Assembly: GCF_001949145.1 (NCBI RefSeq)
Contig: NW_019091389.1
Span: 1,245,973-1,263,030 of the forward strand
DNA: 17,058 nucleotides
Direction of reading: 5' to 3'
Source of the DNA: Acanthaster planci
Lineage: Eukaryota > Echinodermata > Asteroidea > Valvatida > Acanthasteridae
A program made the translations under genes and the position numbers. Numbering within the stretch: position 1 is the stretch's first letter; each line of letters opens with the position of its first letter. Positions 1 through 11,100 of this stretch are shown here, piece after piece. The notes beneath the pieces are model-generated. The model was given only the letters and a program-made list of their open reading frames with translations. It searched no databases and had not been told where the DNA came from.

Positions 1-716
1 TAACTTCAGGCTTGTGCATACATTATGCCTATATTGAAGAAATGCTTATTACATTTTCACAGCCTTCCCGGTTGAAGGAGCATAAAGTGTGCGCATTTAA
101 CCTGTGTATGAGCATAGTGCATGTTCCTTCCACCATGATTAGAAGCTACTACTAATTGCTTCTTGTTGTGGTTACTGGGTAGTCAGTAAACTGGTATTTA
201 GGAAGCTAGGACAAAATATTTAATATGTTCTCCATGCACGAGTACCACACCTCAGCAGCAACAGAGACTGAGGGTGTATTGACACTTGGATGCTGTCACC
301 ACCATGGGCAGGTGTGCAAAGACCTAATGGGCTTGAATATTTCTAGATGAAAATTGGACCTCCAAAAATTAATTTGTTGCTCTCAGCTGACTGACCAAAA
401 AATGTGGAATTCTCCCTTCAGTTTTTTGTTGTTGTTTTGTTTTGGTTTTTTTTGGAAATGTCAGTTATTCTGCATTTCTTTACAAGAAAGTTGATTTTAT
501 CGTATGCATGNAAAAAACTTGGGGCATTGTACACCAAACAGTACAAATGCACTCATAATATATCACATTACAGTGTACTGAATTGGGGCATGCAGACAGC
601 TGGTAGTATGTGTATTTTGAACCTATGCCTTTCATGTATAATGCACAAGTCAATTTGGTAGAGGGGAGCTTGTAAATGAACGGAAACCTGATGTATAATA
701 ATGGTGTCAGAAGAAC
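1..716. other. AT-rich noncoding stretch at the left edge
   Basis: I see no convincing gene here. The open frames on both strands around 404-731 run through a T-rich tract (about 418-455) and a single N at 511, and their translations are low-complexity and hydrophobic with no recognisable motif. The stretch could be the 3' untranslated end of a plus-strand gene outside the window, because a plus-strand AATAAA follows at 717, but nothing coding is visible to support that. Confidence 0.4.
511..511. other. Single unresolved base (N)
   Basis: One N interrupts the sequence just after ATGCATG and before an A run. I see no repeated sequence on its two sides, so it is an unresolved base or a minimal gap rather than an obvious duplicated join. 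Confidence 0.9.
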
Positions 717-728
717 AATAAATTTATT
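717..728. terminator. Palindromic poly(A) signal, AATAAATTTATT
   Basis: The 12-mer AATAAATTTATT is its own reverse complement, so a canonical AATAAA hexamer is present on both strands (717-722 plus, 723-728 minus). T- and GT-containing sequence follows on the plus side at about 736-752, as expected for a downstream element. It could serve a plus-strand gene entering from the left, the minus-strand VPS4-like gene (stop codon about 1.26 kb away), or both. Use of the site is inference. A second minus-strand AATAAA lies nearer the gene at 896-901. Confidence 0.4.
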
Positions 729-1320
729 CATATTTGTCTTATAAGTGTTATTTGCATACGGCTAGTTTAATAACAATCATCCCTTTACCTTTGAAATTGA
801 AAGGTATCTGAACTTCTGAAGAAATTTATCTGAGTTATGTATTTAACATGAGTTAACACAAGTCATTTACTGTGTCATACATGTATGTGTTCAATTGTTT
901 ATTTCGTTGGATTTGTGAAAACCTTGGGATCCTCTTTGAATCTTAACAACTGTTTTCTAGCTTTCTCATAACAACTGTTATGCTTCATTGAGTGTCCCTT
1001 CGGATTTCAGTGACTTTTTAGCGGCCAAAAGAAAAAGAAAATGAGATATTACTAGTTAGATGCAAAGGATTAAACTTTTAAGTACATGTTCATAATGTTA
1101 TGTGTGACTTGTTTTTAGTCTTTGATCAGCACACAAACTGTCCCCTCTAAAAACTTCATAACTGATCAATTATTCAAGTTTTGCCCAATACAAATTTGAC
1201 GTGAACAGTATGTAAAATAATTCAGAACAATGAATATTGAAAATATGTTACAACTCTAACAAAGGATCAAAACACAACATTTTGGATGAGAACAGTGTAT
1301 GTAAATGACAGACATCTTAG
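729..1320. other. AT-rich noncoding stretch, possible distal 3' UTR
   Basis: There is no open frame of interest on either strand. The only signal I can point to is a minus-strand AATAAA (TTTATT on the plus strand at 896-901), the closest canonical poly(A) hexamer downstream of the VPS4-like stop codon. If it is used, the 3' untranslated region would be about 1.1 kb and would include the foldback element at 1321-1826. Confidence 0.35.
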
Positions 1321-1826
1321 TTAAAGAGCAACTCAAAGGAAAACATGTTTTCTCTGATTTCATCTGTTCAAATAAACATGGAAGCATCTAAATCGAATGC
1401 AGTGTCATTTGTCTTCAGAGCTCAACTACATGTATAACAAGCTAAAAAGGGCTTTTTTCTGTTCATGCCAAGATGCGAATTCCGAACGCAGATTGCATCT
1501 TTCGGAGAAAACTGTATTCGCCCTGTATTCATAGTCGATGAACCCTTGTGCATGCAAAACAATGGCTACATGCATTGCCTGGCAAGCACAAGGGTTTATC
1601 CACTACAAACATAGGGCGTGGATTTCCTTCATTTTCTCTGTTATCTCTGAATGACGCTATCTACATTCAGAATTTGCTTTTTGGTATGATCAGAAATAAA
1701 GCCCTTTTTAGTTTGTTATAGTTGAGCTCTGAAGACAAACGACACTGTGTTCAATTTGGATGCTTCCATATTGATTTCATCAGATAAAAGCAGAAAAAAA
1801 CATATTTTCATAGAGGTGCTCTTTAA
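1321..1826. mobile_element. Foldback MITE, near full-length palindrome, TTAA-bounded
   Basis: The element starts TTAAAGAGCA at 1321 and ends with the exact reverse complement TGCTCTTTAA at 1826. The two arms match, with scattered mismatches, nearly to the centre at about 1570: GAAGCATC near 1381 pairs with GATGCTTC near 1759, CTTCAGAGCTCAACTA near 1414 pairs with TAGTTGAGCTCTGAAG near 1720, and AACCCTTGTGC near 1541 pairs with GCACAAGGGTT near 1587. No transposase frame is present, so it is a non-autonomous foldback or MITE type. TTAA at both outer ends fits a TTAA target-site duplication of the piggyBac kind, but the TTAA could instead be the end of the inverted repeat itself. Confidence 0.82.
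1541..1597. repeat. Apex hairpin of the foldback element
   Basis: AACCCTTGTGC faces GCACAAGGGTT across about 35 bases, forming the innermost perfectly paired part of the larger palindrome. CATGCAAAAC and ATGCATTGCC lie in the loop region. Confidence 0.6.
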
Positions 1827-1986
1827 AAGAAAGCCCCAACCAAAAAAATGTGTCGCTTGGTGTTCAACACTTGCAGCTTACTAGACATTATCTCTCTAAA
1901 TGCTCTGTATTTGGAAAAGTTGGTGAATGAACATCTATTCTATACAAAATCCAAAACTACATGTGTATGGAAAACCCAGGATTGAC
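1827..1986 (-). other. Proximal 3' UTR of the VPS4-like gene (inferred)
   Basis: This lies immediately downstream of the minus-strand stop codon. It holds no other coding signal and no AATAAA on the minus strand, so the transcript presumably continues into or past the foldback element. The assignment rests only on position. Confidence 0.45.
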
Positions 1987-2189
1987 TTATCCTGTTTGTC
2001 CAAAATGGCTGGTGAAGGCTTCAAATTGTTTGAGTTCATCTGCTGTGACAATTCGGTGGCAAGACTGCAAGGCCAGAATGAAATCACTGAGGGTCACGTC
2101 TCTGGGCTTGACCCTGTCCGACTGGATCTCGCTCATAGTTGTCTGTATACAGCCAGGAGTATCGTCATCACAAGGTGTGAATTTACCAT
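1987..2189 (-). CDS. VPS4-like exon 10: beta-domain end and C-terminal helix
   Basis: The acceptor is cttgtgtctttag at 2190-2191. The exon completes Asp363 and encodes residues 364-429, then TAA at 1987-1989. VPS4 hallmarks are [21 protein letters not shown] and the terminal helix [18 protein letters not shown]. This end packs on the AAA core in known VPS4 structures and separates VPS4 from katanin, spastin and fidgetin. The loop that in human VPS4 precedes LTPCSPGDPG is shortened here. Confidence 0.93.
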
Positions 2190-5100
2190 CTAAAGACACA
2201 AGAATTTCTTGTATTTACTTCACAGAATGGACCCCTGGTTGGTGTGTATAGCAAGACAGTTGCTAAAGCTGTGTGTAATGTATTAGGGGGGGGGTGCACT
2301 TCGGCTAGATGTAAACCCCAACTCAGTCNACTGTCTTTCTCAAGAAAATAGTAACCTTCATAGGATGGAGCTATTACCAGCAAACATGATGGACTCACAA
2401 CAAAATACTGACAATTTGTTTTTATTTGATATTAAGGAAAACCTAGTGAGCAGACAGTAAGGGTTGCCTCAGTAAAGCAGCATCTCATCTGGATGGACTG
2501 GGAATATTCTGTGTCATGGCTTATTGTTGGAACAATGCCAAATCAACTAGGCTACTGAGTGAGGTGGTTATATTTGATTGCCAAAACACATCAAGATGCA
2601 GGTCCTGCAAGTTTTCGTTCAAGTAACTATCATACGGAGTAGTGTATTTCAGCTCTAGGCTATCAAGTTGAGATGCACTCATGCAGGCCTGAGCATGTGC
2701 TCTTCACCATTAGATAACTCACCGATTCCCTTCATCCAGTGGGTTGCTGTCTGGATGTCCCTGATTGGTTCAAAGAGGGCTGTCAGGATGACATTGGATA
2801 GGTCACTCCCAGAGTAACCCTCAGTGCGGTCAGCAAAAGCCTGTATGTCTGAGTCACTGAGAGTCAGGTTACAAGACGCGTGAATCTTGAGGATAGCAAT
2901 ACGGGCTTCTCTGAAGTAAAGAATGTAGGTTACGAGAAAACAATACCATTTTGATTTTCAAACCATTCAGCATGAATTACTCATAAAAAACCAAATGTAA
3001 GTATAACACATTTTGATCAGTGACTGTTTAATGTGCTTTAATTTTAAGATGATCAACACAAAACTGATCCCCCAAAAAGCAAAGAAATTGACATCCAATA
3101 AGGACTTGAGGTTCATTCCATTCAAATGCACTGGAAAAACTGTGTTCTCAGTGACTGACAGGTAACTCCCATGACCTGTGTCTTTAGAAAACTGAGTCTG
3201 ACAGCCTTTTTGAAATTAATATCGTTTAGTTTGCATTTGAAAGAGCAAAGTGAAATCTTTGTTATGACGGATCACATAGTTTTGGCATCTTGATGAAATG
3301 TTCATTATGTTGGGACAACATTGTTGAGAGTTCCTTGAAATTTAGTTGCACAAGATTCACTTGAAGGCCTCTAACTCAAACATGACAAAGTGCGGCTGAG
3401 TTTGTCTCACTGGGTCAGGTATACACTGTGGCCATTAATGATGTTTGCCGTCATGTTACAATCCTGACATATGGGTTAACAAAACTTGGCTGTATTGGTG
3501 ATTTAATATGCCCTATGTGTAACTGTGAATCTACACCAGTTTCTACTAAGGGGAAAAACAAGTTGGCCAACCTGTCTGGAAGGGGTACATAGACTCGTTT
3601 CTGGAAGCGTCTTAGGAATGCTGTGTCTAGCTCCCAAGGCCTGTTGGTGGCACACAGCAAGAAGAACTGTTCTGACTCCCGGCCATTGTCGGCACTCTCC
3701 ATCTGGCGAAGGAGCTCGGTCTTGATGCGTCTGGTGTGCTCCTCCTCTCGGGAGCTGCGGATGCGACAGATGCTGTCAATCTCATCAATGAAGATGACCT
3801 GTGGAGCGACAAGAGGGCCAACTTTAAGAGGTCTAAAATAGTGGTACTTGTAGATAACTTGAACAACCAACTGCAGGATGCTGTCCACTTGCATGCCTGA
3901 TTTCATGAAGTATCAGGAGACACACTGTGACATCATTCAAATTCAGATTTTTAGCAAGCACTGTTTTCTGATCTATATTTACATAAAGGGCACTCACTTT
4001 GGACCTAAGTCCAGAGGAATTTGAGTTTAACAACATTTATCACTTGACACAGAGTTTTTAAGAAATGATCCACACTGACCATTTCTTTAAACAGACAACA
4101 TGAAAGGCAAAATAATTCTATTTACAGTCGCATACCATTCCTGTCTTAGTGTGACTTTTTTTATCAATTAGGAAGGAACCTTGGGCTGACTGCACATGAC
4201 CCTGTTGACCTGTAATAGGCCCATAACACCCGCCCATCAGTGTTGGAGGTCTCAAGGCTGGCCTCATGGTTAGCATAGAGTGCCATTTTTAGTGCTTTTT
4301 CAAGAAATTATTACATGCAGTCGTTTTAGGATCTTTCCTACTTCCGGATCACTTGAAATAAAACCTATCTTGTTTGTGTTGTTCTTCAGTTCTACATTCC
4401 AATCTTAGTTCTGCATGAAAGGTGAAGTGTAGGCTTCTTGTACAAAGCTTATAGAGGGATCCCAATACGATGCTTTAAGCGTCGATCTGCGCACTTCCGC
4501 GTTTGAAAACGAGGCTGTATGTGTCAGTTTCAATTCTTAATACAATCAGACAATTGAAAGTAAGGAGTCAAGACACAAAGACATAAAGGTTTGTTAAATT
4601 CAGACTTTTCAGGCTGCAAATTTTTGTGGTAGAGCCTTTCAGGATGACTCGACACGTATAATCAAAAGAAAAAATAACGACAATTTACCGCGAACTAACG
4701 TACCCGCAATGGTCGTGTATCTTGTGAAGTGGGCGTGGTTTAAACTGGAGTGGCGTCACACTTACGAACCGGATACTGCATGTACTGTGTCGACTCCACT
4801 GGCGCGCGCGATGAAGTTCAACACAGAGAGCCTTGGTTTCGATGCGGATCTGCGCAGACGGCGCTAATGCGAAATCCCTCAAATATCAGAAAATTCCTAG
4901 GAAGAAATTTGGGCCAGATTTCTGATTTGCTCTTTGACATTTTTGAACGACTTGACCAAAATCATGTGAGCCAAAAAAATCACCAAAAATTTACACGGCA
5001 ATAGGTCACTCACTACGCGTGATTCCAAATACTTTTTTTCATACTCAGTCACAGAAACTTTTGCATCTAATGTCTGTGTAATCAAAGTAACTTGTACAGT

Positions 5101-8100
5101 TTTTGTTTGTTTAAAATTGGCCAAAAACTGAACGCATGTTTCTTCCTAGTATCGCATCACTTATTATCTGCACGCAAATACCATACGTTGCAAGTCAACT
5201 ACACAGACGTAGCAGAAACGTATGTGAGTTAATGAGTTCATCAACTGTTTGGCGTACGCGTGGGGGATAGTATCGTTGATAGCTGAAAAAGTCAAATCAA
5301 AATTTACGCAAGTTTTACTTTTTAATTCATTGGAATTCTTATTCATTATTTAAATAATGTTTTTTTAAATAATGTCTCTAAATCAAGATATTCTTCATTA
5401 GAATATCAGCTTGTTATGGTGGTTCTGGGTACAAAATGGATTTCTAGCACGGTAACTTTTTATTTGTGAAGAAGTTTTTGTTGCGATCTGCAACATGTTA
5501 AACTGATCCAGAAGTAGAATAGGAAAAGTGTCGTCACTTTCGTTGATCCTCTAAGCTCAAATTAAAAGCAAAGATTTTGCAAATAACTTGGTAGTACCAG
5601 GATCTCCAACACACAAGGTGGACTACTGACCACATTTCACCGCAATTTGAGGATTTTTGTAGCTGCAGTCTGACTGAATTAATTTTTGTGACCCTGAACT
5701 AGGAAAACGGCCGAGTATCATTTTCGGAAGCACTCCTGATTTTTTCTTTCATTTCTTGTAGAAAAATAGTTACATTCACTCACAAATGTAAATAATTACA
5801 TTCACTCACAAATGTATTTGGTTGTAAGACTTTTTTGGCAACTGTGCAACTATCTGTGAACGTCAAACTTGATTTTGTTTTGGAATGAATAGCCTGTATT
5901 TACGCCTTGCGATCTTGTTTTTAAAATTGAAAATATTGAGAAATTATTTTGTTGGGAATTGTAAGTATTTAGAGCAATTAGTTTTTATATTTTCTCTTTT
6001 TGTGATGTTGGGGACTCTGTTTTTATACTTTGTTGAAAGAAAAGTAAAAATTGAACTTTGCAACACCTGCCAAACAAGAGGTAATTATGCCCATTTGGAT
6101 TTGTTTACCAGGTTGTTTACAATGTTAAACTGAAAGTAACTTATCACAGCACTTGGTTTTCTTAGACTAAATAATTGGGGAGATTGTCGTGTCATGTACA
6201 ACAGTGTTATGTGGATCTGGATGAATCTCCTGTGCCAGCCAACAGTGCAAAAAGTGGTTATGTTATAGGTGTATGTGTGTAATAATTGGCCTCGGAGGTT
6301 GTGACCTCGGCCTTGGCCTCGAATGGCAGTGACTTGGTCTCGGCCTTGGCGACCTCCGACTCAAAGGTGGTGGACATGACTCCAACACTGCTGCCTATAA
6401 CACCCATTCTTGAGTTCTACAAATTTACTGATATTCTGACATCAAACCCCTTCCAGACATTTGACAATGCTGATTTAGGGTATCAAGAGTTTCACTTACC
6501 GATCTTCCTTCTTGTTGTGTGGCATGCACAAAAAGCTCTTTGATTAATCTTGGATAAAGAAACATGACATGATAAAGTAACTTTGAAATTTCCTGATGAC
6601 AACACTGAAAAAAGGCTAACCAAAAACTTCCTTTAACATCATGAAAATTGCCCTTTGAAACTTTGGAAAACTTTAACATCAGAACAAAAGGATCTTTGCT
6701 TTTTCAAGTATTAGTTTCAAATAACTGAAATGTTTGATTATTGTACTTACTGACCAAAGACGATTATTTTTCCAAAGCAGAGTGAGACAGCAGTACTTAG
6801 TAATCAGCTCAAATGGTTTTCAAGAGGGTAAATGTTAATTTGAATTATGTTGCATGGTAGGAAACTCCAGCATACTTTTCACTTTCCCCAACCCAGCTTG
6901 AGACTAGATCAGAGCTAGACACACAGTAGAATGTGGAGCTGATTTCTGATGACACAGCCTGGGCCAGCCTTGACTTGCCAGTACCGGGTGGACCATAGAG
7001 AAGGATGCGTTTCCATGGTTTCCTGGCACCTTGTGGAAAAAGGTACAAGGTTGTCATTTCTCAAGGCTACTTAAGTGTCATCATTTAATGTACATGGATA
7101 CATTTCAGAAGCTTTAGTCCTGGAGATGGTCAGGTGAAACTTTCCTTTAAAAATAAAAAAAAATTCTTAAAAACCCTACCACCAGCAAAACGTCACAGAA
7201 TATTGAACTTTGAAGCTGCATACGTGAGTAACTTTAAGACCTACATGCACTTTATAATGAGTGCATAACCATACCCCTCAGTTAACTGGCCCTGAATCAT
7301 AGTTCTTTTGAACTAGAACACATTATATTTACAATGGATTTGAATTAAAAATAGAACGTTCTGGATGGAAAGATAAAAACTTCCCTCCCCAAACATCAAT
7401 TCGATACACCTCAGTGGCCGGAACATTTTTCACAGGAGAGGAAAATGAAATGAGCATTTCAAAACATTTGCAGTAAAACTGAAATGTACGCAGTCCTGAT
7501 GTTGCGGAAAATTCACTTCTTTGTTGCTTGTATACCGAGCAACTAACCCTAATTCTCAAATCACTTTTAAGTGTGGAAGCTGCTTTACCTGTAAACAGTT
7601 GAGGATACTGCAGAGGCATGACGATGGCTTCCCTTAGGATTTGTTTAGCCTGTGTCAGACCAGCCACATCACTGAAGCTCACAGTTCCCTTCCTAACAAT
7701 GGTATCCTCTATGGCTAATGTACGGCTCTGGGAGTGGGTGTCTGTGCTTCTTGCATCTGCTGCTGGAGTAACAAGAAATTGAAATGCCTCCATCAATTTG
7801 GAAAGCCAAATAATCCTGCCCCTAAGTGACAAAAACAACTTTTTGAAACAGTTTTAGGAAGGATTTAAGTTCTTCATCCTGTCTATCTGGTGACTGATCA
7901 GCAGATTTGGGGGGGTGGACCTTATTAAGTTCTTTTTCAAGGACTGAATGACTAGGAGACATTGGGATATGAGCCACGAGTGACACATAAACATGGATGC
8001 ATGGAGGAAGATAGGAAGAAGGGGAGGGGCTTGGGGAGCTTGGTGTGTACACAGTGGGAATGGACGGGATTCAGGGGAATGTATGGAGAAAACAACAAAG

Positions 8101-11100
8101 ACAAGTAGAACCTGGATGGGAAGTCTTGTTGGCATTTTGTTATTTTCAAAAATGAAATGTCCATGCTCTGCTCTTCATACAATTACGGACGTGCATTTAC
8201 GTCAAGCAAAATAATGCTATCACAACGTGGGTTTGCCTTCTCAGTCTGATAATCAGCTTTGTAACACTTGCATCAGTTGCTCCTGCCGAGTTGCTGAGAA
8301 TACAACAATGCTGGAATGGGATAGAGGTTGATAGATGGATTGCAGGAGTCAATGGGACTGGGGCAGGTGTTAGGAGGAGTTCCTACTAGCAATATGACTC
8401 TCTCACTGAGCCTAGCACACACCAGACTTGGCAGCAAGTCACTTTTTGCAAGTCCAAGTTAAGTAACAAATCATTTTTAGACATTTAAGTCCAGTCACAA
8501 GTCATTTGGTCCAGACACAAGGCAATCCACAGGTCTCTTGTCTAAATCAAGTCATGTTGCACATTTATTTGTCCAGCTTAAAGAGGCAGACCAGACAGAC
8601 TCAAAAGGAGTTGAAACTGCGAGTCTAAGGAAGTCTGATTTTAAAACTGCACGCAAGGTGTAAATTGACAGGTCTAATATGAAAATTCTTGCGTTCTTTT
8701 CATGAATTTTGCATTTGAATATTCAAATTCAGAAACCAATATTTGAATATATGATAATCGATCGAATATTAAGATATTTGGCAGAGCCCCATACAACTTT
8801 TTTAGCAAGTCCAAGTCAAGTCACATGTCAAAGCTGGTAATCACAAGCCAAATAACAAGTTACAAAGAAAATTACTCAAGATACTGACTCGAGTCCAAGT
8901 CGCACAACTCGAGTCAACAACTCTGGTACACACTCACACTGTATTGAGTTCCACCATCTTCTCAATATTGTGTTTTCAGGCACTCACTTTTCTCATCTTT
9001 CTGTTGTTTCCTCTTATTGCTGGTTTCTCCTCCTGCATCCAGCTGATCCTTCTTAGCTCTCAATATCTCAAGATGGTCATTCAGGGTGATATCCAGTTGT
9101 TGCAAGGCAGCCTGTTCATCAGTTCACATAGAAATACATGTAGCTAACTCGGTTCTTTATTGAGTGAAAAATAGAACATGCATATGTAATGCTCTCAAAG
9201 TGAATTAAAATCCACTCTGTTTGCTTGTTGGTGGTGTTTGTTTGTTTTTTAAATAAAATTATTTTTTTATTAAATTATGTTATACCATTTAATGTTGTGT
9301 TCCAAACACATTATGAGAGCCCTTTGTATAAAAACATGCGTTCACAGTGCCAAATGTTCCACCTGTGGGTATGACAAACCCCTCCCCTCATCTCTGGTCA
9401 GGCCAAATGGCCAATATTCAACAACTTTGATTGTAGTCCTGAGCAACTGGCAGGAAAGCAATTGTTTGTTGCAATGCATAGAAAAAGGAACTGTGAACTC
9501 AACTAAACCTTTGGCTGCTGTTCAAAATTTGGCAGCTGGAACTACACTGGATATTTTCCCAGCATCAATGTTCCTTGAAAGTTTTTTTACAAGAAAGCAA
9601 AGCAACTAGACCTGTCTGATTGCATTGGTGTCCATCTCCTTCACTCTGCCTACCAACATCTTGCAGTTCTCACAGCTAGTGATGAGATGCTGTAAGTCAA
9701 CATTACTGGTCTTCTGGCACTCTTCAGCGGCAGATGCCAACCTTCCAAGGGAAAAGTAATACAGAGGATTTAGGAACTAGCCTTGTGTAGTAGGTTAAAA
9801 TTACTACATATAAGAGGAAAGATAGGAGCAAAGATTTTGTTTACAACCCCACCTATAATCTCCCAGGGCTAAGGACAGATGTAATTTGAAACTTCTGGTG
9901 AAAAAATTGAGCAGTGTTCTTTCTTACCCACAAGTGTGAAGTTACATTTTGTTGGACAGGCCTAGATAACAATTAATGTGAAATTACTGCAATTGCTGGA
10001 TAATTAGTGTGGGTAAAGTTGAACCCCTGTGGGAGAAAAACTGCCCAAAGTTGCATTTTGACCTGTTTGGTAAGAAACTGAGCAACTGTTGCTGGTAATT
10101 TCAATGAAGATTGCAAACAGATTTAGGGGAGGAAGGGGTATGCGTCTGTCTACCATGATGATCCATTTCTCTTGAAACGATGAGACTAAGCCTTGCCTAT
10201 TACCTTAAACAGAATGCACAACCCATGTAGCTTTAGCTTATAGAGTGTCATTCAAGAGAAAAATGTAATAAAAAATATGGAAGTGTGAAATTAGGAATCC
10301 CATCCAAAGTATAGTAGGTGTCTTTAGAAACTAAGTAGGATTATTTCTGTTGTAATTCATAGTGCAATTAGCGGGGCAGGAACTTTGTTCTTGACAGGGC
10401 AAGGCAACTTCTCATTTGCAAATGGCACTTGTATTAGAAAATCATCTTGTCTACGGGGACATTTACATGGGCATTGAGGCAAAGACTAGGGGCATCAAGG
10501 GGATTGCCTCCGATGCCCCTATGAAGTTCTCGCCCTGATTTAGTCCAGCAGAGATCAGGTTCTAAGCTGCTTACCATGTTGCGGCTTCTAGGAGTGGGAA
10601 AGAGCACATTTAGTCGATGTAAATCAGTGCAGCAAAGTTCCCGGTAAATGCAGTGGAAACAAAGAAAACAAAAGGTATGCTACATTAGTGAAACACTCAA
10701 AGCACATCCAAGGCTTAAAGTTACCAACTATTTAGTTATATGGTAGAGGTTGAGGTTACTACTTTTGAAAGATATCCCATACTTCAAGCTCTAGTTGTGA
10801 ATTTATCAGCCTAAGCTAGATTGAATGTCTTCAGTGGGGAGAAAATACTGCAACATGCTTTCAAGAATGATACATTGGTATGCTCTCCTTTCTTCAAATG
10901 TATTTAATTGAAAATGGGGTGAACCTAAAAATTGTTTTTCCTCATGTTAATAGGCACTTTTACTTTTTAGGAATTAACTTGAAACAATCTTGTTTGAATA
11001 TAATCATGGATAATGTAATTAAAAAAATAATAATCAAGTAAATAAATAATGCCCTGCTTTTTCTCCTAACGGTGAGATTTTTACCCTGGTATGAGCCTGT

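Larger units (their letters stand above)
3799..6499 (-). other. Intron 7 (2701 bp), the largest intron
   Basis: Phase 0, donor ATCG|gtaagt and acceptor ctccacag. Contents: a possible cryptic exon-like segment at about 4195-4305, a CpG-rich block at 4470-4870, a short inverted repeat at 4897/5149, a 26-bp-spaced direct repeat at 5771-5816, and a GC-rich repeat at 6284-6377. The plus-strand frame at 5885-6133 is A/T-driven with no motif, and I do not call it a gene. Confidence 0.85.

Noticed and set aside
1321-1826. Long palindrome as a precursor of a microRNA
   Set aside because: The arms are far longer than a miRNA hairpin and bounded by TTAA, which fits a foldback transposon better.
1927-2251. 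Plus-strand frames over exon 10
   Set aside because: They are antisense shadows of the VPS4 C-terminal exon.
3525-3866. Plus-strand and alternative minus-strand frames over exon 8
   Set aside because: They are shadows of the exon encoding Walker B and sensor 1, which is unambiguous.
5885-6133. 82-residue plus-strand frame, hydrophobic, as a small membrane protein
   Set aside because: The hydrophobicity comes from T-rich DNA. There is no splice context and no family motif.
7854-8182. Three overlapping minus-strand frames, one reading [20 protein letters not shown], as an additional VPS4-like exon
   Set aside because: Exon 4 ends and exon 5 begins in phase 1, so an extra exon would need phase 1 on both sides. 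No acceptor/donor pair here gives that, and exon 4 already joins exon 5 in frame.
9277-9609. 110-residue plus-strand frame as a nested gene
   Set aside because: It lies wholly inside intron 3, has no recognisable motif, and ends a few bases before an exon boundary. Composition alone explains it.
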